Shown here: positions 17,750 to 26,043 of the stretch, in pieces
How the letters are laid out: every line of letters begins with the position of its first letter
Position numbering within the stretch: position 1 is the stretch's first letter
Origin: Pseudomonadota bacterium
GTDB lineage: Bacteria; Bdellovibrionota; Bacteriovoracia; Bacteriovoracales; Bacteriovoracaceae
Assembly (NCBI GenBank): GCA_027487685.1
Contig: JAIYDC010000080.1
Location: forward strand, 1 to 55,657
Length of the DNA: 55,657 nucleotides
Direction of reading: 5' to 3'
Translations under genes and position numbers: made by a program
Notes under the pieces: generated by a model
Told to the model about the DNA's origin: nothing
Database searches by the model: none
The model's input: only the letters and a program-made list of their open reading frames with translations

Positions 17750-18491
17750 TCTGTTTCCTTTTCCAGACTAGAAACCCAATTGCAGTGAATGCCAATGCCA
17801 CGGCAAAGCTCATCAGGAGGGCGGGAATAAACGTCTCGAGTTTTCCTGAATGGATCACGAGACGGAACGGTTCTATGAAGTAGAGGATGGGATTGAACGC
17901 GGCCACCCAGATGTAGCCCTCAGGAATGAACTCCCGGGGATAAAAGATCGGTGTTAAGAAAAACAGCAGGCTAAACAGAAATCCAGTGACGAAGTTGATG
18001 TCCCGATGAAAGACGTTCAGGATGCTTAAGCTGACAGTGATGCTCAACGTTCCGATGAGAAGCGGGGCAAGAGCGAGGGGCAGGAGTGCCAGGAGCACGA
18101 CGGAGCGGTCGTAGAAGAGATAGAAGGGCAATAAAATCAGAAAGAAGCTGGCAACAAAGTTGATAAACCCGTCCATGACTTGCGCCGCCAGAATCACCCA
18201 AGGGTTAATTTTAAAAGACCTCAGGAGCTGGGCCTGAGAAACAAAAACGGGAGTTCCCATCTGGATGGTGGTAGTAAAAAAAATCCAGGGAAGAAGACCA
18301 CCGAGGAGAAAAAGAAGATAGTCGGGCATATCAACCCGTAGGAATTTTCGAAAGACCAGGGCCTGGACACCAAACATCAAAAGGGGATTTAAGACGACCC
18401 AGATAAAGCCGGCCCAGGTTTTACGGTATCTGGACTTCATCGAGGCGATGGTGAGATCCTGAGTCTGTATCCAAAACTGGCGAAATGACAT
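17727..18491 (-). CDS. ABC-2 type permease for polysaccharide export (Wzm/KpsM/TagG)
   Basis: Membrane subunit partnering with the overlapping ATPase. The 254 residues form six membrane helices. The N-terminal amphipathic segment includes SRYRKTWAGFIWVVLNPLL, which is the conserved TagG/KpsM entry sequence, and the central FKINPWVILAAQVMDGFINF and the loop FYPREFIPEGYIWVAAFNP match the family. No glycosyltransferase cluster adjoins this pair, so the exported polymer cannot be named. A 23-bp overlap implies translation coupling. Confidence 0.88.
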   Translation of the reverse strand: MSFRQFWIQTQDLTIASMKSRYRKTWAGFIWVVLNPLLMFGVQALVFRKFLRVDMPDYLLFLLGGLLPWIFFTTTIQMGTPVFVSQAQLLRSFKINPWVILAAQVMDGFINFVASFFLILLPFYLFYDRSVVLLALLPLALAPLLIGTLSITVSLSILNVFHRDINFVTGFLFSLLFFLTPIFYPREFIPEGYIWVAAFNPILYFIEPFRLVIHSGKLETFIPALLMSFAVALAFTAIGFLVWKRKQNDFYLKL

Positions 18492-18574
18492 GGTTTGATC
18501 TTAGCAGCATCTCTTGGTCCTGCAAGAACTTTGACTTTTCTCGAACGCGGGTAGCGCTGGGATCCTCACTTCGG

Positions 18575-18580
18575 TACACT
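18575..18580 (+). promoter_or_regulatory. -10 box 6 nt before the 18587 start
   Basis: TACACT is embedded in CGGTACACTT, nearly the same string as before the 2933 gene, and is followed by TTCCCT and the ATG. There is no Shine-Dalgarno, so this is a candidate leaderless start. Confidence 0.4.
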
Positions 18581-18586
18581 TTCCCT

Positions 18587-18973
18587 ATGGAACTCTTAGA
18601 ACTTCTCGTAACGGCCGGACTGGTCGTTCTGATTTGGATTATCCAGATCCTTCATTATCCGACTTTCCTGTTTGTAGACAGGGAGTCCTTTGTGCGCTTT
18701 GAAGCGTTTCACGCGGGCAGGATTTCATTCATCGTCATCCCCTTGATGCTGATGGAATTAGGACTGGCCCTGGTCAACCCTCGTTTGCTAGTGACACCTC
18801 TGGTGATTCTTATCTGGCTCTCTACCTTTCTCCTTCAGGTGCCCTGCCATAATAAACTTCAGGCGGGATATGACGAGGCGACCATCCGCCGGCTGATCAA
18901 CACCAACTGGATCAGGACCATCCTCTGGAGTTTAAAGCTTCTCGTTCTGGGGTACCTGTTTCAGGTGAGATAA
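18587..18973 (+). CDS. Small four-helix membrane protein, unknown function
   Basis: I cannot name this family with certainty. From ATG 18587 it encodes 128 residues: a first helix (LLVTAGLVVLIWIIQI), a conserved-looking HYPTFLFVDRESFVRFEAFH loop, two further helices, then QVPCHNKLQAGYDE and LINTNWIRTILW before the last helix. The pairing of a buried PxHxxL motif with a later TNWxRT motif recalls small DUF1772-like membrane proteins, but I am unsure. The longer frame from 18485 is not likely, because it would overlap the divergent permease start. A strong terminator follows. Confidence 0.55.
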   Translation: MELLELLVTAGLVVLIWIIQILHYPTFLFVDRESFVRFEAFHAGRISFIVIPLMLMELGLALVNPRLLVTPLVILIWLSTFLLQVPCHNKLQAGYDEATIRRLINTNWIRTILWSLKLLVLGYLFQVR

Positions 18974-19023
18974 AGCGTATTGAAGGTTCTAGTTCAATTT
19001 AGTTGTTAGTGATTTTAATTTAT

Positions 19024-19053
19024 GAAGGCCTCAAAAGAGGCCTTCACTTTTTT
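19024..19053 (+). terminator. Rho-independent terminator
   Basis: A perfect 9-bp stem GAAGGCCTC/GAGGCCTTC with an AAAA loop (19024-19045) is followed by ACTTTTTT, ending transcription of the 18587 gene. Confidence 0.85.
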
Positions 19054-19121
19054 GAGCTTTGGAGCTGTCTCCCCTTAGGGAGAGCGCTCTAATGAATGAG
19101 ATTGATCTGGTTCAGGGTAAG

Positions 19122-19153
19122 AGCTTCGCCAGAAAACGTTTCTGGCGGAGCTT
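19122..19153. repeat. Long hairpin 3' of the S1 protease gene
   Basis: Arms AGCTTCGCCAGAAA and TTTCTGGCGGAGCT pair over 14 bp (one G-T) around a 3-nt loop. It lies 16 bp beyond the minus-strand protease stop. There is no U tract on either strand, so it may stabilise the mRNA 3' end rather than act as a canonical terminator. Confidence 0.5.
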
Positions 19154-19168
19154 AGGAAGGCAAAAAAT

Positions 19169-20113
19169 TTATCGAGAGGCCTTATTGAGCGAGCGCTGGA
19201 TGTGTGGAACAACCTGGTCAAGACGAAGAACAACCTCTCCCCATTGAACAGCACCCTGGTCAGGGCCAGAGAGGCAGTTGCCTCCAGTCTCATCGCATTT
19301 ATTCACAACAAGGCAGCTTGAAGCGTCGCCTTGCTTCGAGGGTATGTAATCTGTTTTTCCCTGAATCAGAATGCCCTCAACCATACCAGACGAAGCGTCG
19401 AAAACCGCTGAACCGGAGTTTCCTTGGAAGGTATCAAGAGTAGTTGAGAAACGAGTCGGATCGTTGTTCTTGGTTACCCGGCCAGCAGGGGAGATCTTAG
19501 TCGGCAATCCGCTAGGATGTCCGATAACGACCAGAGAGGCGGAGCTTGAAATGCGGCCCGAGGTCCTGAAGCGAAGTGGCTCGCGGCCGACAACGGGACG
19601 GTCAAGCTTGATCACAGCGAAATCCGCGGTTGCACTGAGCTCGGCCTGAATGATTTCCTTACAGAGGTAGATATTTGTAGCAGGAATATTCCGAAGTGGA
19701 TTGTGAGAAGCTGACTTCATGTTCAGGTCAAAGACCCAAGCAAAGGAGCGGCAAACCTGGTCCGGAGTCGCAAATGATTTATAGCAATGGCCTGCGGTCA
19801 CGATGGTATCTGGGCCTACAAGGAAGCCCGAGCAGGTTGCCGCCGTGGGTTGTTGAGAAAAGGCCTCATTGGGACAAATGTTCTGGCCACTCTCGAGGGT
19901 TTTGATCCCGGCGAGATCAAAGAAACTAGGGGTGGATGATTTTTGGAAGCTGGAGACTGAAACCATGCCGGCGGTAGAGAGTGCCAGCTTCCGATGGAGG
20001 GAGTTCGCTACCTGATAGACATCCTGGCGATTGTCCGGGCCATAGATGACCTCTACTGCTGCCATGGCATTGAGCGCCAGAAAAGTGATAACCAGGGGTG
20101 CCAGATGCTTCAT
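19169..20113 (-). CDS. Secreted trypsin-like serine protease
   Basis: Exported S1/V8-like protease of 314 residues from ATG 20113 (AGGAG upstream). The signal peptide ends near ALNAMAAV. The triad is His109 (VTAGHC), Asp164 (ADFAVIKL) and Ser235 (FQGNSGSAVF). The mature N-terminus begins VIYGPDNRQDVY, a stretch clearly shared with the 52501 protease (VIYGEDHRVEVA), as is the oxyanion loop context LDTFQGNSGS. The two are therefore paralogues; this copy lacks the ankyrin repeats. Several paired cysteines suggest disulfides. The likely role is digestion of external protein. Specificity is unknown. Confidence 0.88.
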   Translation of the reverse strand: MKHLAPLVITFLALNAMAAVEVIYGPDNRQDVYQVANSLHRKLALSTAGMVSVSSFQKSSTPSFFDLAGIKTLESGQNICPNEAFSQQPTAATCSGFLVGPDTIVTAGHCYKSFATPDQVCRSFAWVFDLNMKSASHNPLRNIPATNIYLCKEIIQAELSATADFAVIKLDRPVVGREPLRFRTSGRISSSASLVVIGHPSGLPTKISPAGRVTKNNDPTRFSTTLDTFQGNSGSAVFDASSGMVEGILIQGKTDYIPSKQGDASSCLVVNKCDETGGNCLSGPDQGAVQWGEVVLRLDQVVPHIQRSLNKASR

Positions 20114-20227
20114 CAAAACTCCTTCGGGAGGGGTCAAACGTTCGGCCCCTTTATGGCAAAGTAAGAATGTTTTGCAAACTAACATCTTCTGACAAAAATT
20201 TGACGCTTTAGGTGTATGTAAAAAGGT

Positions 20228-20252
20228 AAAAAAAAGGCCCGGAAACCGGGCC
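20228..20252 (-). terminator. Terminator of the HiPIP gene
   Basis: A GGCCCGG/CCGGGCC stem with a 3-nt loop (20236-20252) is followed on the minus strand by eight U. Confidence 0.85.
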
Positions 20253-20281
20253 CTCTTTTTGTTAGTAGTAAGTGGCTTAGA

Positions 20282-20593
20282 TTAAGCTTTTTTTGCCCAC
20301 ATGTTACAGTAAGCGCCTTCCTTAACTTTCGGAGCTGCAGCTGACTTCATGGCATTTTTCATGGCCGGTAGTGTACAGTCACCGGCGCCGGCGCCTGTGC
20401 CTTTGTACCACTTGCAGGTGCTACAAATTTTGCCATTTTTGACTTGAGGAGACACTTCTTTATAACCAAGTTTACCAGCAGTTACATAGACGTCTGCTGC
20501 GAGAGCGTTCTGGAGGATACCAGAAGCCTTACCAAGGACTGAAGAAACAGCTGCGAACAACATAGTGCTTTTTAAAAAATCTCTTCTTTTCAT
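20282..20593 (-). CDS. High-potential iron-sulfur protein (HiPIP), Tat-exported
   Basis: Small periplasmic electron carrier with one [4Fe-4S] cluster. The 103-residue product starts at ATG 20593 with an AAAGG upstream. It has a twin-arginine signal (KRRDFLKST) followed by a hydrophobic stretch and an Ala-rich cleavage region (NALAAD). The four cluster cysteines are Cys57, Cys60, Cys73 and Cys96 (CSTC, GDC, YCNMW), which matches HiPIP spacing. In other bacteria HiPIPs shuttle electrons between the bc1 complex and oxidases or photosystems. It is monocistronic with its own terminator. Confidence 0.93.
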   Translation of the reverse strand: MKRRDFLKSTMLFAAVSSVLGKASGILQNALAADVYVTAGKLGYKEVSPQVKNGKICSTCKWYKGTGAGAGDCTLPAMKNAMKSAAAPKVKEGAYCNMWAKKA

Positions 20594-20777
20594 AAACAAA
20601 CCTTTTGTTAAAAGAAAAAGCTATAAAGTGGTAATTTAGTACCACAATTCTAACAGAAATTGATGGGGTTTTGAGAGGGAAAAAACGATTTTCAACTGTG
20701 TTTTATAGCCCAAACTTTTGGCAGCTATTCCGAGCAACTGTTTCGGAAATTGATAGACATACGTTCTTAAAAAAAAT

Positions 20778-20783
20778 TACACT
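20778..20783 (+). promoter_or_regulatory. -10 box 8 nt before the methyltransferase start
   Basis: TACACT is followed by TTCCGCAT and the ATG. A -35-like TAGACA lies 18 nt upstream. There is no Shine-Dalgarno, so this is a candidate leaderless start. Confidence 0.4.
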
Positions 20784-20791
20784 TTCCGCAT

Positions 20792-21922
20792 ATGACGACA
20801 CCTAAAAAATCTTTTACTTTTATCGACTTATTTAGCGGCTGCGGCGGCCTTTCTTGTGGCCTTGAAATGGCCGGGCATCGCTGCCTCCTTGGGGTGGATG
20901 CCAACAAAGACGCCATCGATACTTTTGCCGCCAACCACCACGAAGCAGCAGTCTATCTTGGTGACATCAAAAAACTCTCAGAGAAAAAACTCCGGGATTT
21001 GCTTCGAGGTCAGCGCATAGATATGGTTGTCGGGGGTCCTCCCTGCCAGGGTTTCTCTACCGTCGGTAAGGGTGTTGTCGAAGATGAGCGCAACCAGCTC
21101 TTCCGTGAGTTCGTTCGAATCGTAAAACACACCCAGCCTAAGGTTATCCTGTTTGAAAATGTGACGGGTCTCGTGGCGAAAAAAAACCTAGCGATCCTGA
21201 AGAAGATTTTCCTTCAATTTGAGAAATTGGGCTACAACATGGACGCTCGGGTTCTGTCCGCAGAGGAGTTTGGCGTTCCTGAGAAGCGGCGCCGGACGAT
21301 TATCATGGGCGTACGGGGCGGAGCTTGTATCTTCCCGGAAGTGACCCACGGCACGCGGGCAGGGAAGAAAGTTCGAACTGTCGCAGAGGCACTGAAGAAC
21401 CTCAAGGCACCAGATGGTCAGGTCTATAACCACGATGTGACCATGGCCCAGATCAAGAAGGCCGAAGATCGGGAACGGCTGAAGTTCATTCCTGCCGGTA
21501 AAGGCATCCGCTACCAACAGGACGAGAAGAACTTCTTGCCTAAAAAGTTACACTTCTCGGTGGACTGGGAAAAGCTTCGGGAGAACCGTTTCCGTCAAAC
21601 CAAACTCCAGAGGCTTCCGCTCAACGAACCGAGCCCGACGATCCTCACGTCCCGGACCACCTATTACCATCCCCAAGAAAATCGCTACCTGACACCTAGG
21701 GAAGCGGCCGCATGCCAGAGCTTCCCCAATGGCTTCATCTTCTCCGGCTCTCAAACTGCTGCCTTCCGGCAGATCGGCAATGCCGTTCCTCCGGGACTGG
21801 CCCGGGCCCTCGGTGAGTCGATTAAGTTGCTCGACTTTAAAAAGGGCGTACTGAAAAAGAAAACCCAAGATACACTTATGGGTAAGAACGCATTCCACTA
21901 CCACGAGACCACATACCTATGA
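20792..21922 (+). CDS. DNA cytosine-5 methyltransferase, orphan
   Basis: Transfers a methyl group from S-adenosylmethionine to C5 of cytosine in a specific DNA site. The 376-residue enzyme shows the ordered C5-MTase motifs: I FIDLFSGCGGLSCG (about 10-23), IV GGPPCQGFS with catalytic Cys85, VI FENVTGL, VIII EKRRRTIIMG, and C-terminal IX/X RQIGNAVPPGLARALG. The target-recognition region between VIII and IX is short. No restriction endonuclease or mismatch nuclease gene lies nearby, so it may act in regulation or be an orphan. Its last codons overlap the ampG start (ATGA). The recognition site cannot be read from sequence. Confidence 0.93.
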   Translation: MTTPKKSFTFIDLFSGCGGLSCGLEMAGHRCLLGVDANKDAIDTFAANHHEAAVYLGDIKKLSEKKLRDLLRGQRIDMVVGGPPCQGFSTVGKGVVEDERNQLFREFVRIVKHTQPKVILFENVTGLVAKKNLAILKKIFLQFEKLGYNMDARVLSAEEFGVPEKRRRTIIMGVRGGACIFPEVTHGTRAGKKVRTVAEALKNLKAPDGQVYNHDVTMAQIKKAEDRERLKFIPAGKGIRYQQDEKNFLPKKLHFSVDWEKLRENRFRQTKLQRLPLNEPSPTILTSRTTYYHPQENRYLTPREAAACQSFPNGFIFSGSQTAAFRQIGNAVPPGLARALGESIKLLDFKKGVLKKKTQDTLMGKNAFHYHETTYL

Positions 21923-23154
21923 TGGAAACTTTGAAGAAGGTCTTTAGTCACCGCATGCTGTCCATGCTTCTGTTGGGATATGCATCGGGACTTCCTCTTC
22001 TTCTCATAGGCTCCACTCTTCAGGCCTGGATGACAGATGAGGGTGTTGACCTTGCGGCCATCGGGATGCTGTCCTTGATCGGCATGCCCTACGTTGTAAA
22101 GTTCCTTTGGGCCCCTCTCCTAGACCGATTCACGCTCCCCTTCCTCTCCCGACGCAAAGGCTGGATGATCTTTTTCCAGGGTCTGGTGGTTATTTCGATC
22201 TTAGGCCTGTCTTTTACCAATCCCCGGAGCGACATCTATCTCACCTGCACCTGGGCCTTTCTCATCGCTCTCTTTTCGGCTTCACAAGATGTGGTGATCG
22301 ATGCCTACCGCCGGGAGATTCTCCCCGACAATGAGCTGGGGCTTGGATCGTCCCTCTATGTAACGGGTTACCGGCTCGCGATGATCGTCTCCGGCGCCTT
22401 AGCACTCATTATTGCTGACCGCGTGCCGTGGAAAGAAGTCTATCTTTGGCTGGCGGCATTTATGGTGCCCACTATACTCTTTACTCTAACCGCACCGGTT
22501 GAGAATAAGCACATCCCCATCCCGGCCAACCTTAAAATCGCGATCGTGGGCCCCCTGGTGGATTTCTTCTCCCGCCGCGGGGCATGGATCATGCTGTTAT
22601 TCATCCTGCTCTACAAGGTGGGAGATAGTATGGCATCGAATATGACTACGCCGTTTATCCTCGCCGTAGGTTACACAAAAACGGACATCGGCACTGTCGC
22701 AAAGTCCTTTGGTATGGCCGCCACCATCCTCGGAGGGATTGTCGGTGGAACGCTTATGCTTCGGATGAATCTTAAGTTCTCCCTTATCCTCTTTGGCATT
22801 CTCCAGGCAGTGTCAACTCTGGGGTTCTCCGTTCTGTCCCATCTGCCTGTGACCTTTGCCTCACTGGCCTCTGTGATTGCTTTTGAGAACCTCGCCAGCG
22901 GAATGGGAACGGCGGCCTATGCTGCCTACATGGCGTCACTTACGAATAAGCAGTTCACCGCCACCCAATACGCACTCCTGACTGCCCTGATGGGAATTCC
23001 TCGTGTCATTCTCTCTAGCCCCACGGGCTGGATGGCAGAGCGCATGGGGTGGGATACTTTCTTTGTCTTTTGTACTGTGGTTGCGGTCCCGGGAATGCTG
23101 CTTTTGATCCCAGTCTTCCGCCTAGAAAAACCAGTTCAGAAAGCCGCAGTCTAG
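21919..23154 (+). CDS. ampG: AmpG-family muropeptide permease (MFS)
   Basis: Inner-membrane importer of anhydro-muropeptides released from peptidoglycan. The 411-residue protein has 12 hydrophobic helices and AmpG hallmarks: LLGYASGLPLLLIGSTLQAW at the N-terminus, GMPYVVKFLWAPLLDRF, and SASQDVVIDAYRREIL. Muropeptide recycling, or uptake of prey-wall fragments in a predator, is the expected role. Either of two adjacent ATGs may be used. The gene overlaps the methyltransferase by 4 bp and converges with the ankyrin lipoprotein gene, sharing 33 bp at their 3' ends. Confidence 0.92.
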   Translation: MMETLKKVFSHRMLSMLLLGYASGLPLLLIGSTLQAWMTDEGVDLAAIGMLSLIGMPYVVKFLWAPLLDRFTLPFLSRRKGWMIFFQGLVVISILGLSFTNPRSDIYLTCTWAFLIALFSASQDVVIDAYRREILPDNELGLGSSLYVTGYRLAMIVSGALALIIADRVPWKEVYLWLAAFMVPTILFTLTAPVENKHIPIPANLKIAIVGPLVDFFSRRGAWIMLLFILLYKVGDSMASNMTTPFILAVGYTKTDIGTVAKSFGMAATILGGIVGGTLMLRMNLKFSLILFGILQAVSTLGFSVLSHLPVTFASLASVIAFENLASGMGTAAYAAYMASLTNKQFTATQYALLTALMGIPRVILSSPTGWMAERMGWDTFFVFCTVVAVPGMLLLIPVFRLEKPVQKAAV

Positions 23155-24306
23155 GGCATCTCGGATCTTCCGGTTGATGGCCTTTTCTGTTGTATCTGTG
23201 AGTTTGCGGCCGGTCTCACGAGCGACGTCGCATGCGTCATAGGTGATTCTTCTGCTATCACGACGGAAAGTGTAAGTCTCCACCGCTGAGAAGGCGAGGA
23301 GAAGCTCGACCATCTCTAGGTTGTTTAGTTGAATGGCGTGAATCAAAGCTGACTTTCCGTCTTTATCAAGGAGCTGAGGATTAGCATTGGAGGAGAGGTA
23401 AAGGTTCACAAAACCTTTTTTACGAGAAACGGTTGCAGTAATAAGTGGCGTCGCTTCCGCATCTTCTGGCCCGTTCACATTGGTCTCATACCTCAGGAGA
23501 ATCTCCGCGCTGCGGAGGGCATTGGACTCCTGGGCGACTCCAACCAGTAGGGCCAGTGGGTTAATTGCCTGGTACGCACGCTCTGTCGCAAGCTTCGGGA
23601 AGCGACTCAAAACTGTGGTTAGTCGTTGGTGGTCAGCGTTTAAAAGGAGAGTTCGGAATGCCGCTAGGTCTGGTGTCCCCATTTCGATTTCCAGGATGCT
23701 TTTAATGAAGGCCGATGTTTCGATCGCATTAAACTCATCGGCGAGCTTCAGGGCATTCCGATCGCGCAGGTCAAGAGAGTGAACACTGGCCCCTTCTTTA
23801 ACTAACATCAATGCGAGGTCATCGTTAGATCTTTTAAGGGCGAGGTGCAAAGCTGTGTCGCCATTGGCGTCCCTCTTCTCAAGATTCACCCGCAAATCCA
23901 GTAGAAAACGAACTGAATTCAGCTGATTAAGTCCTACCGCCGCGATGAGAGGTGTTTCGTGGTTAACATTCGCTTTCTCCGCGCTCGCACCTTTTTCAAT
24001 CAAAAGATTTCGGATAGAGCGGAAATCTCTTTTGATGGCGATCGTGAGGAGGGTCTCCCCAGAGTCCGTCATGGTCTGATCAAGGTCGATGCCAGGGGAG
24101 TCGTTCAGGGCCCGCTGTAGAGTAAAGAGGTCGTTTTCATTGACCGCACGGCGGATCTCTTTATAGGCGTTAAAATAGAGTTCCGCCTCTGTGGGAGCTA
24201 TATTACTTTCGCTGCGCTCGCTGTCTTTGACCTGGGCTTTCTTCCCGCAGGATGAGACCTGAGTTGCCATCAGCAAGGAAAGTAGGGGGAGGAGCAAAGG
24301 TTTCAT
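23122..24306 (-). CDS. Ankyrin-repeat lipoprotein
   Basis: Exported lipoprotein of 394 residues with a lipobox ending in SSCGKK (Cys near 20). ATG 24306 has GGAG 8 nt upstream. Ankyrin units fill most of the chain: GETLLTIAIKRDFRSIRNLL, HETPLIAAVGLNQLNSVRFL and GDTALHLALKRSNDDLALML are clear, with degenerate repeats further on and KSALIHAIQLNNLEMVELLL near the end. It should be anchored in the outer membrane and mediate protein binding in the periplasm. Periplasmic ankyrin proteins occur in several Proteobacteria, but the partner here is unknown. Confidence 0.85.
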   Translation of the reverse strand: MKPLLLPLLSLLMATQVSSCGKKAQVKDSERSESNIAPTEAELYFNAYKEIRRAVNENDLFTLQRALNDSPGIDLDQTMTDSGETLLTIAIKRDFRSIRNLLIEKGASAEKANVNHETPLIAAVGLNQLNSVRFLLDLRVNLEKRDANGDTALHLALKRSNDDLALMLVKEGASVHSLDLRDRNALKLADEFNAIETSAFIKSILEIEMGTPDLAAFRTLLLNADHQRLTTVLSRFPKLATERAYQAINPLALLVGVAQESNALRSAEILLRYETNVNGPEDAEATPLITATVSRKKGFVNLYLSSNANPQLLDKDGKSALIHAIQLNNLEMVELLLAFSAVETYTFRRDSRRITYDACDVARETGRKLTDTTEKAINRKIRDALDCGFLNWFF

Positions 24307-24371
24307 GACTCCGATCATACGATTGCATGGGAAGGGTGGGGAAAGAATAGTGAGAAGGAGGAAAAATTTAC

Positions 24372-24397
24372 AAAAAAAAGGGCCCCTTCCGGGGCCC
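24372..24397 (-). terminator. Terminator of the 24419 lipoprotein gene
   Basis: A GGGCCCC/GGGGCCC stem with a TTCC loop (24380-24397) is followed on the minus strand by eight U. Confidence 0.85.
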
Positions 24398-24418
24398 TAA
24401 GTCACTGAAACGAAATGA

Positions 24419-25078
24419 CTAGTAGATCATGTGAGGGTTTTGCTTTGAGAGCTGGAGGAGTTTCTGGAGCTGCTTATCCTTAAGTTGATTAAGGTTAAGG
24501 AGGATAACTGCACCGGCCTTATAGTCCTTTACCGGGTCGTTACCGACGATGCCTAGGAAGCCGACACGCTTACCGGCCATGTTAACATTCCAATAACCTG
24601 AGATGCCTGCAGTTTCGAAGCCCAATGGCATCCAAAGACCGAAGAGTTCCTTATGGTAGTAGAAGGAGATGTCTTCAAAGTCTGTGTCGATACGCAGAGA
24701 GTTTTCAAGCTTGCCCCCTGGAACTCCTGGAAGGGCACGGCCGTCTGGGAGGTAGTTCCCATCGCCGATTCCAATCGAGATTGATGTGAGATCCTCAACA
24801 TCCATATAGACCTGAACAATCATGCCGCCATCAACAGCGTTCGGTGCTAATTCAAAGAAAGAGCGTTTGGTCTTTGGTATCGGGGCTTTAAATCCCGCCT
24901 GGACCTGGAGGTTCAGGAATTTAAAGGTCATGAGAATTTGCCCATCGACGACGTTAAAGATGGGACCTTTGACGCCTTCAATTTCCGGGAGTCCACCCGC
25001 TTGTTGCCCACAGCTTGGTGCGAGCACGATGGCAAGGCAGAGTGCCATTACCTTCAGAGATTGGAGCCATTTTTTCAT
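24419..25078 (-). CDS. Predicted lipoprotein, unknown function
   Basis: I do not recognise a family. The 219-residue product begins MKKWLQSLKVMALCLAIVL and has a lipobox LAPSCGQQ (Cys about 23), so it should be lipid-anchored. The rest is beta-rich with repeated hydrophobic strands (QILMTFKFLNLQVQAGF, SISIGIGDGNYLP, ISFYYHKELFG) and a C-terminal helix of Leu/Gln/Lys. This could be a lipid-binding or barrel-like fold. It is monocistronic, with its own terminator downstream. Confidence 0.7.
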   Translation of the reverse strand: MKKWLQSLKVMALCLAIVLAPSCGQQAGGLPEIEGVKGPIFNVVDGQILMTFKFLNLQVQAGFKAPIPKTKRSFFELAPNAVDGGMIVQVYMDVEDLTSISIGIGDGNYLPDGRALPGVPGGKLENSLRIDTDFEDISFYYHKELFGLWMPLGFETAGISGYWNVNMAGKRVGFLGIVGNDPVKDYKAGAVILLNLNQLKDKQLQKLLQLSKQNPHMIY

Positions 25079-25191
25079 AATACCGTCCTTCTTGGTTATA
25101 CGTTCTGTACCTTTCGATGTTTTCGTTGTCGGAGAAAAGCGAGTTCCAATTTAGGAACTTTTTTCTGACGACAGAATGAATCACACTGAGT

Positions 25192-25206
25192 GATAATTTC
25201 TCTCTT
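25192..25206 (+). promoter_or_regulatory. -10 box 9 nt before the 25207 start
   Basis: GATAAT (25192-25197), followed by nine pyrimidine-rich bases and the ATG, with no Shine-Dalgarno: a candidate leaderless start for the DUF2797-pepN pair. Confidence 0.35.
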
Positions 25207-26043
25207 ATGAGAAAGGTGACTGGAGTGCTTTCAAAAATGGAAACGGCTTACGGCGGGCCCGTAAGCTATGGATTGGTCTTCATGTCCGACGGCCCCGGGC
25301 CGGTTCATGTTGACCTTACGGCGCTGGTAGGGTCGGAAGTTAAACTTACCTACTCAGGAAAGATTATCTGCAGTCATTGTGGTAAGGCGATAAAGAAATC
25401 TTATGCTGAAGGCTTTTGTTATCCTTGTACGATGAAGCTCGCAAGTTGCGACCTCTGTATAATGAAGCCTGAAACCTGTCACTTCGCCCAGGGCACTTGC
25501 CGCGAACCCGAGTGGGGACTGGCCCATTGCTTTCGGCCTCATGTGCTCTATTTGGCCAACTCCTCAGGCCTCAAGGTCGGGATCACTCGAAAAGCCAATA
25601 TCCCGCACCGCTGGATCGACCAGGGCGCCACGTCTGCCCTCCCGGTCCTTGAGGTGGAAAATCGCCTTCTCTCTGGTCAGCTAGAGGTCCTGTTTAAAAA
25701 GCACATCGCTGATAAAACTGACTGGCGTAAAATGCTCAAAGGGGATGCCCCACCCGTTGACCTCGTGGACTGGAAGAATCGCCTCCTACGGGAGCTCGCT
25801 GAAGACCTTCAGTACTTTGAGTTCACCATCCTGGATGATGCACCGGTAGAAATCCGGTACCCAGTCGTGAAATATCCCGAAAAAATTACGTCCTACAATT
25901 TTGACAAGATCTCTGAAATTTCCGGCACACTCACAGGTATTAAGGGCCAGTATCTTATTTTTGATACAGGTGTTTTTAACGTCCGTGCCCATGCCGGCTA
26001 TGAGATCACCCTGGAGACAACCGATGCAACAGCCGCGTCCTAA
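25207..26043 (+). CDS. DUF2797 zinc-ribbon-like protein
   Basis: A 278-residue protein matching the DUF2797 family as I know it. It has a Cys-rich module with ICSHCGKAIKKS, CYPCTMK and CDLCIMKPETCHF (about residues 58-105), the strand VLYLANSSGLKVGITRK, and then RWIDQGATSALPVLEVE (near 138-154). The LANSSGLKVGITR stretch resembles GIY-YIG nuclease cores, but a catalytic role has not been shown. It overlaps pepN by 20 bp, suggesting translation coupling and possibly a shared function in protein turnover. The function is unknown. Confidence 0.8.
   Translation: MRKVTGVLSKMETAYGGPVSYGLVFMSDGPGPVHVDLTALVGSEVKLTYSGKIICSHCGKAIKKSYAEGFCYPCTMKLASCDLCIMKPETCHFAQGTCREPEWGLAHCFRPHVLYLANSSGLKVGITRKANIPHRWIDQGATSALPVLEVENRLLSGQLEVLFKKHIADKTDWRKMLKGDAPPVDLVDWKNRLLRELAEDLQYFEFTILDDAPVEIRYPVVKYPEKITSYNFDKISEISGTLTGIKGQYLIFDTGVFNVRAHAGYEITLETTDATAAS

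Noticed and set aside
19122-19153. Second rho-independent terminator
   Set aside because: The stem is strong but neither strand has a U tract; listed only as a hairpin.
20792-21922. Restriction-modification system
   Set aside because: Only the methyltransferase is present; neighbouring genes are ampG and HiPIP, with no endonuclease candidate.
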